Of a DNA stretch of 64,000 nt, positions 16,999-25,505 are shown in pieces (position 1 is the stretch's first letter; each line of letters begins with the position of its first letter). Origin of the DNA: Xanthomonas sp. NCPPB 1128 (GTDB taxonomy: Bacteria; Pseudomonadota; Gammaproteobacteria; Xanthomonadales; Xanthomonadaceae); the NCBI RefSeq assembly GCF_001043115.1, contig NZ_LFME01000018.1, forward strand, positions 32,169-96,168, in the 5' to 3' direction. The notes below the pieces were generated by a model. The model searched no databases and was not told the origin of the DNA. It was given only the letters and a program-made list of their open reading frames with translations. A program made the position numbers and the translations under genes.

Positions 16999-17523
16999 CA
17001 TGGCGGCCGTACCCTCACCCCAACCCCTCTCCCGGGGGGAGAGGGGCTAGCGCTCTCCCTTCTCCCATCGGGAGAAGGTGCCCCGAAGGGGCGGATGAGG
17101 GTACGGCGCGAAGCCGCGAAATGCTCCAGCAAACGCGGGGTGACCGGGGCGAATCCCCAATCCCGACCCCCCATCCCCGCCTCACTCCGCCTTGCGCGGA
17201 TCCAGCGAGATCAACCGGGTCACGTCCAGCAGGGCCGCAGACAGGTGCATGCCGCCGGGCGAGCCATGGCGGCCGTATCCTCACCCCAACCCCTCTCCCG
17301 GGGGGAGAGGGGCTAACGCTCTTCCTTCTCCCACCGGGAGAAGGTGCCCCGAAGGGGCGGATGAGGGTACGGCGCGAAGCCGCGAAATGCCCAAGCAAAC
17401 GGGGTAGCCGGGGCGAATCCCCAATCCCGACTCCCCATCCCCGCCTCACTCCGGTTTGCGCGGATCCAGCGAGATCAGCCGCGTCACGTCCAGCAGGGCG
17501 GCGGGCAGGTGCATGCCGCCGGG
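16999..17523. repeat. Tandem duplication (~265 bp x2) including the mprF 3' end
   Basis: Copy A (16999-17264) and copy B (17265-17523) align over almost their whole length with scattered substitutions and small indels. Each starts CATGGCGGCCGTA and contains a C-rich palindromic block (CAACCCCTCTCCCGGGG on one arm), GGGTACGGCGCGAAGCCGCG and an AATCCCCAATCCCGAC stretch. Each then ends with the last ~24 codons of mprF in antisense. In copy A those codons still read PGGMHLSAALLDVTRLISL with an intact stop at 17182-17184, differing from the gene by two residues (S for P, A for P). Confidence 0.9.
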
Positions 17524-20010
17524 GGCGGCGAGGTAGCGGGTGCGCCAGGTGGGGGCGAACTTGGACTTGAAGCGGCGCAGGCCGGTGAAGCCGTAGAAGC
17601 GTTCGCCGTGGCGCACGATCAGGTTGCCGAAGCGGTTCCAGCGGCCGGCCAGGCGGTGCTGAGCCAGGCCCGACAGCGGCGCCATGCCCAGCGAGAAGCG
17701 CTTGTAGCCCTGGTCGCGGCCCCACAGGAACAGCTCGATGAACAGGAAGTCCATGGTGCCCTTCGGCGCGTCGGCGATGTGCCGCATCAGGTCCACCGAC
17801 AGCCCGTGGCCGGCCGGGGCCTGCCACAGGTTGGCGAAGGCCACGACCTTGCCTTCGAACTCCACCACCGCGATCGGGAAGCGGCGCAGGTAGGCCGGGT
17901 CGAAGCTGCCCAGCGAGAAACCCTTCTCGGCACCGGCCTTGTCTTCCAGCCACTGCTGCGAGACCTCGGCCAGCACCGGCATCAGCGCGTCCACCGCGTC
18001 GGGTTCGACGATGCGGAAGCTCAGCCCGCTACGCTTGCCGCGGTTCCAGGCCTGGCGCAGGTCGGCGCGGTCGCGGCCCTCCAGGTGAAAGCCCTCCAGC
18101 GACACCATCGCTTCCTCGCCGAGCTTGACCAGGGTCAGGCCCAGGTCCAGGTAGGTCTGCCAGTGCTGCTCGCCGACCTGGTAGAACACCGGGCGCAGGC
18201 CCATGCGGTCGGCTTCCTCGCGGAAGCGCCAGATCAGCGCGCGCGCCACCTCCGGCGCGCCGACCGGGTCGCCCATCGCCACCAGCGAGCCGCCGTAGCG
18301 CTGCATCATCACGAAACCCGGGCCGTCCTCGGCCTGCAGCAGCGCCTTGTCGCCGGTCAGCACCAGGCAGGCCTGGGTGTCGGTGGCCTGCGCCAGCACC
18401 GGCGCCAGCGCGTCCAGTTGCGCGCCATCGGCCGGCGGCAACGGCGAGCGGGTGCTGTGCAGCAACCGCGCCAGCCCGAACACCACCACCGCCACGCTGA
18501 CCAGCAGCACCGCGCGCAGCGCACGCGGCGCGTTGGCCGAGGTGGCGAATTCCCACCACAGCTCGTTCTGGTATTCGACGTGGCTGTAGACGAAGAACAG
18601 CAGCCAGATCGTGGCGATCAACACCAGGCCGAGGTTGCGCAGCCAGGGCCACGACCAGGCCTCGTCGAGCAGGGCGCCCTCGCGGTAGAACTCGCGGCGC
18701 GCGCCCCACAGGCCGACCGCCACCACCAGCGAGGACAGCGCCACCGAGACATGGCCGCCGCGCAGCCAGGCCGGCAGCGGCAGCAGTACGCAGATGCCGA
18801 TCGCCAGCACCCAGGCGGCATGGCTGCGCCGCTGCAGGCCCTGGCCGATCAGCAGCAGCACCACGCCGCCGAGGCTGGCCAGCAGGTGCGAGGTCTCCAT
18901 GATCGACAGCGGCGCCATGTCCTGGCGGCGCTTGGGGGTGGGCAGGGTGCCGTCGATGACCAGCGCCGCGCCGACCGCGAACACCGCCAGGGCGATGATC
19001 TGCGGCAGCCACGGGCGCAGCGTGCGCCAGGCCACGCGCACGCCGCCGGCACCGGCGACCAGCGGCCGGCGCAGGCCGGACAGCGAGGCCATCAGCACCG
19101 ACAGCAGCAGTGGCACCACGTAGTAGGTGATGCGGTAGATCAGCGCCGCCGCCAGCACCGCCGCCGGCGCCACGCCGGGCAACAGCTTGAGCAGGCTCCA
19201 TTCGAACACGCCCAGGCCGGCCGGTACGGTCGAGACCAGGCCCGCCACCACCGCGACCAGATACAGGCCGACGAAGCCGATGTACTCGATGCCCGATTCG
19301 TTGGGCAGCAGCACGTAGAACGCGGCACTGGCCAGGCCCAGTTCGACCACGCTCAGCGCGGTCACGCCCAGGGTGGTGCGCCGGTCCGGCAGCCACAGCT
19401 CATGGCTGCGCCAGCGCAGGGTGCGGCCGTCGCGGCCGGCCAGCAGCAGCATCGTCGCGAAGCCGACCAGCAGCGCGATGCCGATCGCGCGTACCGCGGT
19501 CGCGCCGACCGGCAGCGCCAGCGCCGCCGCGGCCGGCTCCAGGGTCAGGGCCAGCGCCAGCAGCAGCCAGGCGCCGAACACGAAGCCCAGCGTGCTCATC
19601 AGCACCACCTGGCCGATCTCGGCCAGGCTCAGCCCGACCCGGCCGTAGCCGCGCAGGCGTACCGCGCCGCCGGTCAGCGCGGCGAAGCCCAGGGTCTGTC
19701 CGACCGCATGCGCCAGGAACGCGGTGATGCTGATCCGCATCGGATGCAGCTTGCGGCCGCTGCGGCGCAGGCCGACGGCATCGAAGCCGATCAGGCAGGC
19801 GTAGCTGCTCAGGCCCAGCAGCAGGGTCAGCACGATCTGGCTGAGGCTCAGTTGGTTGAAGGCGTGACGGATCGCGCTGTAGCCGTGGGTACTGAACTCC
19901 GTGGCCAGCGCATGCAGCGCCAGGGCCAGGATCGCCAGGCTGGCCAGCACCGGCAGCGCACGGCGCCAGCCGGGAATGGGTGCGGGAGCGGAGGGCGCGG
20001 TGTCGGTCAT
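17446..20010 (-). CDS. mprF: Lysylphosphatidylglycerol synthase/flippase MprF
   Basis: 854 residues, close to the usual length of bifunctional MprF. The N-terminal two thirds hold about 14 membrane segments (UPF0104 flippase part, e.g. GFAALTGGAVRLRGYGRVGLS), followed by the cytosolic GNAT-fold synthase with FVMMQRYGGSLVAMGDPVG, RPVFYQVGEQHW and RFSLGMAPLSGL. It transfers lysine from Lys-tRNA to phosphatidylglycerol and flips the product, lowering surface negative charge and protecting against cationic peptides and acid. The start ATG is the only one before the membrane part. The 3' end has been tandemly duplicated downstream. It faces acvB, the likely hydrolase of its product. Confidence 0.93.
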   Translation of the reverse strand: MTDTAPSAPAPIPGWRRALPVLASLAILALALHALATEFSTHGYSAIRHAFNQLSLSQIVLTLLLGLSSYACLIGFDAVGLRRSGRKLHPMRISITAFLAHAVGQTLGFAALTGGAVRLRGYGRVGLSLAEIGQVVLMSTLGFVFGAWLLLALALTLEPAAAALALPVGATAVRAIGIALLVGFATMLLLAGRDGRTLRWRSHELWLPDRRTTLGVTALSVVELGLASAAFYVLLPNESGIEYIGFVGLYLVAVVAGLVSTVPAGLGVFEWSLLKLLPGVAPAAVLAAALIYRITYYVVPLLLSVLMASLSGLRRPLVAGAGGVRVAWRTLRPWLPQIIALAVFAVGAALVIDGTLPTPKRRQDMAPLSIMETSHLLASLGGVVLLLIGQGLQRRSHAAWVLAIGICVLLPLPAWLRGGHVSVALSSLVVAVGLWGARREFYREGALLDEAWSWPWLRNLGLVLIATIWLLFFVYSHVEYQNELWWEFATSANAPRALRAVLLVSVAVVVFGLARLLHSTRSPLPPADGAQLDALAPVLAQATDTQACLVLTGDKALLQAEDGPGFVMMQRYGGSLVAMGDPVGAPEVARALIWRFREEADRMGLRPVFYQVGEQHWQTYLDLGLTLVKLGEEAMVSLEGFHLEGRDRADLRQAWNRGKRSGLSFRIVEPDAVDALMPVLAEVSQQWLEDKAGAEKGFSLGSFDPAYLRRFPIAVVEFEGKVVAFANLWQAPAGHGLSVDLMRHIADAPKGTMDFLFIELFLWGRDQGYKRFSLGMAPLSGLAQHRLAGRWNRFGNLIVRHGERFYGFTGLRRFKSKFAPTWRTRYLAAPGGMHLPAALLDVTRLISLDPRKPE

Positions 20011-20511
20011 TGTGGGCGGGCGGCGGCGAGGCGCGACGGCGCGCGGCGCGCGGTGCGCGGCGGGGCCAGAGCGGAACTGCAGGTGGAACGAAGACGGGCC
20101 ATCGCGATACCGGTTGGATGAAAGCGTGTTACGAACATTGAGAAGGCGACGAACAGGTGGCTACGACGTGGTGTGTGGGCGCCGGGGCGAGGCAGGTTGC
20201 CCTGGCACGCCGCGCAGCGCCCTTGCTGGGACGCCACGCGCCACGTCCCGGCAGGGGAACGATCAGCGGCGCGAAGGCGATCCTGCGCGGGCGGGCTTGG
20301 CGCCATCCCGGGCTGCACCACGCAGCGCACGCACCGGATCCTTCCTTACCCATGCCGCTCCTCCCGCCGTGCATCGCCCGCTCCAGGCTATACCGGCCAC
20401 GCCGGCGACGCGCATGATAGTGGAATCGTACGTCGCCACGGCGTCGGGACCGCGGCAGGGGCCGTGGCCGGTGCATGCGACGACGGTCTGTGTCGGTTCC
20501 GGAGCCTGTCG
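20011..20511. other. Divergent intergenic region, no supported gene
   Basis: 501 bp between mprF (minus) and a DUF998 gene (plus). Base composition is like the flanks, with a slightly AT-richer patch near 20110-20155 that could hold the mprF promoter. Open frames here overlap each other on both strands and show no family features. Confidence 0.5.
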
Positions 20512-21204
20512 ATGGCGTTGTCCGCATCTCCCTTTCCCGCGCCGCCGCGCTGGACGCGCCTGGCCGGTGCCGCGGCGCTGCTGTTGGCGCTGTCGTTCCT
20601 TGGCGTGGCCATCGTCTTGCAGGGCCTGCGCGCCGATCTGCACTGGCAGCAGGCCACGCTCAGCCAGTACCTGCATGGCCCCGGCGGCCTGCTGCTGCGC
20701 ACCGTCTACGTCTTGCTGGCCGCCGGGGTGGTGGCGCTGGCGGCCGGGCTGTATGCGCAAGCACCGCCACGCGCACGCAGCGGCGCGCCGGTGTTGCTGT
20801 TCGGCTGCGCTGCGGTTGGCCTGTGCGGCGTGGCGATCGGCGACAGCTATTTGCCGCAGCGCGCACCACTGCTGGCCCCTCTGGTGCACGGGCTATCCGC
20901 GCAGACCGCGTTCCTGTGCGTGACCACGGCGATGCTGCTGCAAAGTGCGTGGCTGCGCCGGCAGGCAGCGTGGCGGGGCCGCGCCGGGCCGTTGCTGCTG
21001 CTGGCGGTGCTGGCGTTCGTCGCCTTGTGGGTGCATGTGCTGTGGCGCGCGCCGCCGCGCGGCCTGACCCAGAAGTTGGCGATCGTGCTGATCCTGGCCT
21101 GGCTGGTGCCGGTGGCGTACCGCGTGTGGCGCCCGGCGCCTGCAGCCGCGGCGCAATCGCGCGACAATGGCGCGGTCTTCCCACTACAGGACAGCGCATC
21201 ATGA
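20512..21204 (+). CDS. DUF998 membrane protein
   Basis: 230 residues, about six membrane segments. The N-terminal SQYLHGPGGLLLRTVYVLLA and VHGLSAQTAFLCVTTAMLL resemble DUF998 integral membrane proteins of unknown function. The ATG has GGAG 8 bases upstream. Its stop overlaps the RidA start (ATGA), so the two are probably co-translated. A second DUF998-like gene lies at 48680. Confidence 0.7.
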   Translation: MALSASPFPAPPRWTRLAGAAALLLALSFLGVAIVLQGLRADLHWQQATLSQYLHGPGGLLLRTVYVLLAAGVVALAAGLYAQAPPRARSGAPVLLFGCAAVGLCGVAIGDSYLPQRAPLLAPLVHGLSAQTAFLCVTTAMLLQSAWLRRQAAWRGRAGPLLLLAVLAFVALWVHVLWRAPPRGLTQKLAIVLILAWLVPVAYRVWRPAPAAAAQSRDNGAVFPLQDSAS

Positions 21205-21545
21205 TCCAGCGTTTCGATACCGGCCCACGCATGTCGGAGATGACCGTGCACAACGGCGTGGCCTATCTGGCCGGCCAGATCGCCGAGGACACCAGCGCCG
21301 ACATCGCCGGCCAGACCCGCGAAGTGCTCGCTGCGATCGACCGGCTGCTGGCGCTCGCCGCCACCGACAAGAGCCGGATCCTGCGCGCCGAGATCTACAT
21401 GACCGACCTGGCCGAGTTCGCCGAGATGAACAAGGTCTGGGAAGAATGGGTCAGCCCGGGCAACACCCCGGCCCGCGCCACCGTGCAGGCCAAGCTGGCC
21501 GACCCGGCCTGGAAGATCGAGATCGTGATTACGGCGGCCGCTTGA
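21201..21545 (+). CDS. RidA-family enamine/imine deaminase
   Basis: 114 residues, the usual length. Starts MIQRFDTGPRMSEMTVHNGVAYLAGQIAED; the catalytic Arg is retained in NTPARATVQAKL and the C-terminus KIEIVITAAA is typical. RidA proteins hydrolyse reactive 2-aminoacrylate and related imines released by PLP enzymes. This sequence belongs to a more distant Rid subgroup than E. coli RidA, judging by the shorter central segment (inference). Overlaps the DUF998 gene by 4 bp. Confidence 0.87.
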   Translation: MIQRFDTGPRMSEMTVHNGVAYLAGQIAEDTSADIAGQTREVLAAIDRLLALAATDKSRILRAEIYMTDLAEFAEMNKVWEEWVSPGNTPARATVQAKLADPAWKIEIVITAAA

Positions 21546-21770
21546 GCGGTCGGGATTCGTGATTGGGGATTCGTCTTGCCCGTCACGACGTCGCTTGCGT
21601 ATCCCCTGATCTTCGTAGGAGCGGCTTCAGCCGCGACAGGCACTACCGGTAACGCCCGTCGCGGCTGAAGCCGCTCCTACGACAAGCGACAGGGTCAGAA
21701 CGCCACCAATCGTTCAGGCGGCAGCACGCCGCCTTTGCCAATCCCCAATCCCGACTCCCCAATCCCAGCG
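21546..21770. repeat. GGGATT arrays flanking a REP-like pair
   Basis: GGGATTCGTGATTGGGGATT at 21550-21570 and its inverted counterpart CCAATCCCCAATCCCGACTC at 21739-21768 surround the REP pair (21615-21680). The whole forms a large imperfect inverted repeat between convergent genes. Confidence 0.75.
21615..21680. repeat. REP-like inverted pair
   Basis: Two perfect 23-bp arms, GTAGGAGCGGCTTCAGCCGC plus GAC and its complement, separated by 20 bp. The layout is that of a BIME-type element between the ends of convergent genes. Confidence 0.85.
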
Positions 21771-21772
21771 CG

Positions 21773-22849
21773 TCAGCGCCTGACGAACCGGTAATGCGCC
21801 ACGCCCCACTGCTGGCCCTGTTCGTAGCCGAACAGTTCCGCGCAGGCCATCCAGAACATGCGCCAGCGTTGCCACCAGATCTTGGCGTCGGCGCCGTAGG
21901 TGGCCTGCAGCACCGGCATCAGTGTGTCGCGGTGGCGGTCCTGGTTGTGCAGCCAGGCGTTGGCGGTCTTCTCGTAGTGCTGGCCGGACAGCAGCCAGCG
22001 GCGTTCGATCGCCAGGTCGTCCTGGAACTGCAGCAGGGTGTCGGCGGCCGGCATCAGGCCGCCGGTGAAGAAGTGCCGGCCCATCCAGTTGTCCTCGCCC
22101 TGCACCTCGAACGGGTAGGCCAGGTCGCGATGGCAGAAGATGTGCACGAACAGCCGTCCGCCCGGCACCAGCCAGTGGCTGACGCGCTTGAGCAGTTCGC
22201 GGTAGTTGCGCATGTGCTCGAACATCTCGATCGAGACCACGCGGTCGTAGCTCTCGGTCGGCAGGGTCAGGGTGTTGGCGTCGTGGGTGATCACCTTGAC
22301 GTTGCTCAGCCCGCGCGCGCGGCATTGCGCTTCGATGTGCTCGCGCTGCGGCCGTGAGTTGGACACCGCGGTGATGCGCGCGCCGGGGAACTGCTCGGCC
22401 ATCCACAGCGTCAGCGAGCCCCAGCCGCAACCCAGCTCGAGGATGCGCTGGCGGTCGCGCAACTGTGCGCGTTCGGCGTAGAGCTGCAGCATGCGTTCTT
22501 CGGCCGCGTCCAGGTCGGGCGTGCTCGCGTCCCAGTAGCAGCTGCTGTACTTCAGGCGCTTGCCCAGGCACAGCTCGAAGAAGCGTGGCGGTACTTCGTA
22601 GTGCTGGCGGTTGGCCGCATCCGTCTCGATCGCGATGGCGCTCTCGCGCAACGATTCGATCAGCAGGCGCTGGCGTTCCCAGGCTGCATCGGCGCCGCCG
22701 TCGCGCTCCTCGCGCAGGCGCTGTGCGCACAGCCGGCGCATCGCCGCGCGCAGCACGGCGTCGGGCAGCAGGCCGGATTCGGCCAGGCGCGTGCTCAGCG
22801 GCTCGGCCGGCGCGGCGGGCGGGGAAGAGGTGGCGAAGGTGCTGGACAT
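21773..22849 (-). CDS. SAM-dependent methyltransferase, cyclopropane-fatty-acid synthase family (second copy)
   Basis: 358 residues. Motif I is ILELGCGWGSLTLWMAEQFPG, and SIEMFEHMRNY and EVQGEDNWMGRHFF follow. It belongs to the CFA-synthase-like branch without the long N-terminal domain, sequence-distant from the copy at 24192-25505 (which has VEIGTGWGG and EMIEAIGHQY). Expected to methylate an unsaturated acyl chain or related lipid using SAM; the exact product is not predictable. It is the last gene of the lipid cluster, 21 bp after DUF1295, with its own GGAG ribosome binding site. Some relatives are N-methyltransferases, so a non-lipid substrate is possible. Confidence 0.82.
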   Translation of the reverse strand: MSSTFATSSPPAAPAEPLSTRLAESGLLPDAVLRAAMRRLCAQRLREERDGGADAAWERQRLLIESLRESAIAIETDAANRQHYEVPPRFFELCLGKRLKYSSCYWDASTPDLDAAEERMLQLYAERAQLRDRQRILELGCGWGSLTLWMAEQFPGARITAVSNSRPQREHIEAQCRARGLSNVKVITHDANTLTLPTESYDRVVSIEMFEHMRNYRELLKRVSHWLVPGGRLFVHIFCHRDLAYPFEVQGEDNWMGRHFFTGGLMPAADTLLQFQDDLAIERRWLLSGQHYEKTANAWLHNQDRHRDTLMPVLQATYGADAKIWWQRWRMFWMACAELFGYEQGQQWGVAHYRFVRR

Positions 22850-22870
22850 GGCGGATCTCCTCGCGCGGGT

Positions 22871-23653
22871 TCAGTGCCGCGGCGGCATGGGGAAGAAGGC
22901 GCTGGTGCTGCGCTGGTAGTCGGCGTAGTCGCGGCCGCGCGAGCGCAGGGCTTGCTTTTCGGTGTAGGGAATGCCGGTGACGCGATAGAGGAAGGCGAAC
23001 ATCAGCAGCGGGCCCAGCGCGGCCACGCCGACCCACAGCGCGCCGCTGCCCACCGCCAGGAACACGTAGGCGAACCAGTGCACGAATTCGAAGAAGTAGT
23101 TCGGATGCCGCGAATAGCGCCACAGGCCTTGGCGACAGGTCTTGCCCTTGTTCGATGGATCGGCGCGGAACGCGGCCAGTTGCCGGTCGGCCAGGCTTTC
23201 CCCGCCCACCGCGACCAGCCAGGTCGCCACCGCCAGCGTGGTCCACACGCTCCACTGCGGTTGCGGATTGTGCGCGGCCACCGACAGCGGCACCGCGAAT
23301 GCCAGCACCACCAGCGCCTGGCCGAGGAAGAACGCCAGGAACTTGCGCTGGTCGCCGTGCCAGTGCTCGCGCAGGGCGCGATAGCGGCCGTCCTCGTGCG
23401 TATCGCCGAACACGCGCACGCCCAGGTGCCAGGCCAGGCGCGCGCCCCACAGCCCGCCCAACGCGGCGGTCAGCACGCGCGGCAGCAGCGCGCCGTCGGC
23501 GCGCCAGGCGCAGTACACCGCGGTCAGCGCCATGCACGCCGACCACAGCACATCGACCACGCCGGCATTGCGGGTCTGCCGCTGCCAGGCCCAGCCGGCG
23601 AGCATGACCAGCACGGTGAACACGCCCACGTGCAGCAGCGGCCAGGCGTTCAT
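22871..23653 (-). CDS. DUF1295 membrane protein (steroid 5-alpha-reductase-like fold)
   Basis: 260 residues with about six membrane segments and the DUF1295 C-terminal signature GLWRYSRHPNYFFEFVHWF and IPYTEKQALRSRGRDYADYQ. This resembles the C-terminal NADPH-binding part of steroid 5-alpha reductases and isoprenylcysteine methyltransferases. A role in reducing or modifying a lipid double bond in the membrane is plausible; no activity is established. A homologue sits next to sigK/ufaA1 in M. tuberculosis (Rv0446c, from memory). Start overlaps the DUF2878 stop by 4 bp. Confidence 0.87.
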   Translation of the reverse strand: MNAWPLLHVGVFTVLVMLAGWAWQRQTRNAGVVDVLWSACMALTAVYCAWRADGALLPRVLTAALGGLWGARLAWHLGVRVFGDTHEDGRYRALREHWHGDQRKFLAFFLGQALVVLAFAVPLSVAAHNPQPQWSVWTTLAVATWLVAVGGESLADRQLAAFRADPSNKGKTCRQGLWRYSRHPNYFFEFVHWFAYVFLAVGSGALWVGVAALGPLLMFAFLYRVTGIPYTEKQALRSRGRDYADYQRSTSAFFPMPPRH

Positions 23654-24195
23654 CGCGCTGCTCCGGTTGCGGGCAGTGCCGGCGTGGCGGCGATCACGCG
23701 GCGCGTCGCCAGGCTCAGCAGGGTCAGCGCCGCGGCCCAGCCGACGGCCAGCGCCAGCAGCGCCTGCGGCAAGGGCTGCGTCAGCGTCACCGCCTGCCAG
23801 CCGCGCGCGGCCAGCACATAGCCCAGCGGGCCGGCGGTGGCACCGAACAGCGCCGCACGCCAGGGATGGCGCATCACCCAGGCCAGCGAATGCTGGAAGG
23901 TCAGGGCGAAGCCGGCCCACAGCGCCAGGATCCACAACGGCGGCCACGGCGCCGGCGGCGCGGCGGCGTAGCGCACCCAGTCGCCGGCGCGCATGGCGGC
24001 ATCCACGCCGGCGCCCAGTGGCAACGCCAGGGCGATCAGTGCGGCGTCGCCGCGGGCGCGGCGGCGCGGCCACAACTGGTACAGCGCGAACAGCGCCAGC
24101 GCCGCCGGGCCGGCCCAGGCCAGCCCGTGCGCGGCGCCGACCACCGCGGCCAGCCACAGCCCCTGCAGGGCCAGGTAGTTGATCAGGTTGCTCAT
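23650..24195 (-). CDS. DUF2878 membrane protein
   Basis: 181 residues with about five hydrophobic segments, starting MSNLINYLALQGLWLAAVVGAAHGLAW. DUF2878 proteins are small inner-membrane proteins of unknown function recurrently encoded in CFA/DUF1365/FAD-oxidoreductase clusters. Overlaps both neighbours by 4 bp, so it is translated as part of the lipid operon. Confidence 0.82.
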   Translation of the reverse strand: MSNLINYLALQGLWLAAVVGAAHGLAWAGPAALALFALYQLWPRRRARGDAALIALALPLGAGVDAAMRAGDWVRYAAAPPAPWPPLWILALWAGFALTFQHSLAWVMRHPWRAALFGATAGPLGYVLAARGWQAVTLTQPLPQALLALAVGWAAALTLLSLATRRVIAATPALPATGAAR

Positions 24196-25505
24196 GCGTC
24201 ACCTGCCAGCGCCGGCGCGAACTGCGCCGGCCGTGCGCGCGGCTTGCTCAGCCACAGGTGCACGTCGCCGATCGAGCGCTCCAGGAAGCCGCCTTCGCAG
24301 TAGGCCAGGTAGAACTCCCACATGCGGATGAAGCGTTCGTCGTAGCCGAGCGCGCGCACCTGCGGCAGTTTGGCCATGAAGCGCTCGCGCCAGGCGCGCA
24401 GGGTCAGCGCGTAGCTGGGGCCGATGTCCTCCAGATTGAACAGGCGCAGGTCGCTGGCGCGGGCGATCGCCCCGGTCATCGCCGCCACCGAGGGGATGAA
24501 GCTGCCCGGGAAGATGTGGCGCTTGATGAAGTCCACCGACGTGAGCGCCTGCGCGTAGCGGTGATCCTCGATGGTGATGGCCTGGATCAGCGCCTGGCCG
24601 TCGTCCTTGAGCAGGCTGCCGACCTTGCCGAAGTAGGTATCCAGGTACTGGTGGCCGATCGCCTCGATCATCTCGATCGACACCAGGCGGTCGTAGCGGC
24701 CGTCGAGATCGCGGTAGTCGCGCAGCAGCACCTCGACCCGGTCCGACAGCCCGGCGGCGGCGATGCGCTGCCGCGCCAGTTCGTACTGCTCGCGCGAGAT
24801 GGTGGTGGTGGTGACGCGGCAGCCGTGGTGCTTGGCGGCATACAGTGCGAAGCCGCCCCAGCCGGTGCCGATCTCGACCAGGTGATGGTGCGGCTGCAGG
24901 TCGAGCTTGGCGCAGATGCGCTGCAGCTTGCGTTCGGCGGCGCGTTCCAGCGCGGCCTCGCCCAACGCGGCGTCGGCATCGCGGAAGATCGCCGAGGAGT
25001 ACATCAGGTTGCGATCCAGGAACAGTTCGAACAACTGGTTGCCCAGGTCGTAGTGCGCGGCGATGTTGCGGCGGCTGCCGGCGCGGGTATTGCGCGCGAA
25101 CGCGTGCAGGCCGCGCATCGCCAGGCCGCCGAATCGGGCCAGGCCGGTCTCCATCGCGTCCAGGCGGTCGCGGTTGCGCACCAGCAGGCGCACCAGCGCG
25201 ACCAGGTCGTCGCAGTCCCACAGCCCGTCCATGTACGCCTCGCCGACGCCGACGCTGCCGTTGAGCGCGGCCTGGCGATAGAAGCGCGGGTCGTGGATGC
25301 GCAGATGCGCCTGCAGCGTGTCGGCGCCAGCAGCGGCATCGCCCAGCGTGGTCAGCGTGCCGGCCTCCTCGATGCGCAACTGGCCCTCGCGCAGGCCGTC
25401 CAGCGTGGCGAGCAGGCGTTGCCGCAGCAGGCGGTCGAGCCCGCGCAGCGGCGGTGCGGCAGGGGTCAGCGCGGCGGCGGAAGAGGGCGCGTGCGGAGCG
25501 TTCAT
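24192..25505 (-). CDS. Cyclopropane-fatty-acyl-phospholipid synthase-like methyltransferase (UfaA/UfaM type)
   Basis: 437 residues, near full CFA-synthase length. An N-terminal lipid-binding part (GVGEAYMDGLWDCDDLVALVRLL) precedes RNIAAHYDLGNQLFELFLD, motif I VEIGTGWGGFALYAAKHHGC, EMIEAIGHQYLDTYFG and FIKRHIFPGSFIPS. It transfers a methyl or methylene group from SAM to cis-unsaturated phospholipid chains. LIQAITIEDHRY replaces the histidine-containing segment of E. coli Cfa, as in UfaA1-type enzymes. The product may therefore be a methylated (branched or furan-precursor) chain rather than a cyclopropane (inference). Central gene of the operon, with 4-bp overlaps on both sides. Confidence 0.9.
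   Translation of the reverse strand: MNAPHAPSSAAALTPAAPPLRGLDRLLRQRLLATLDGLREGQLRIEEAGTLTTLGDAAAGADTLQAHLRIHDPRFYRQAALNGSVGVGEAYMDGLWDCDDLVALVRLLVRNRDRLDAMETGLARFGGLAMRGLHAFARNTRAGSRRNIAAHYDLGNQLFELFLDRNLMYSSAIFRDADAALGEAALERAAERKLQRICAKLDLQPHHHLVEIGTGWGGFALYAAKHHGCRVTTTTISREQYELARQRIAAAGLSDRVEVLLRDYRDLDGRYDRLVSIEMIEAIGHQYLDTYFGKVGSLLKDDGQALIQAITIEDHRYAQALTSVDFIKRHIFPGSFIPSVAAMTGAIARASDLRLFNLEDIGPSYALTLRAWRERFMAKLPQVRALGYDERFIRMWEFYLAYCEGGFLERSIGDVHLWLSKPRARPAQFAPALAGDA

Larger units (their letters stand above)
16822..17445. other. Repeat-filled region between acvB and mprF
   Basis: 624 bp with no independent gene. In order: a GGGATT array, a single REP-like arm, and two tandem copies of a ~265-bp unit made of a C-rich palindromic intergenic repeat plus the mprF 3' end. 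Only the second copy of that mprF tail is attached to the gene. Confidence 0.85.

Noticed and set aside
17182..17264. Second mprF-like coding end as a separate small gene
   Set aside because: It is only the duplicated last ~24 codons, without a start or ribosome binding site; treated as part of the tandem duplication.
20157..20417. Small gene upstream of the DUF998 gene
   Set aside because: Frames on both strands overlap, no ribosome binding site or family resemblance; more likely the promoter region of mprF and DUF998.
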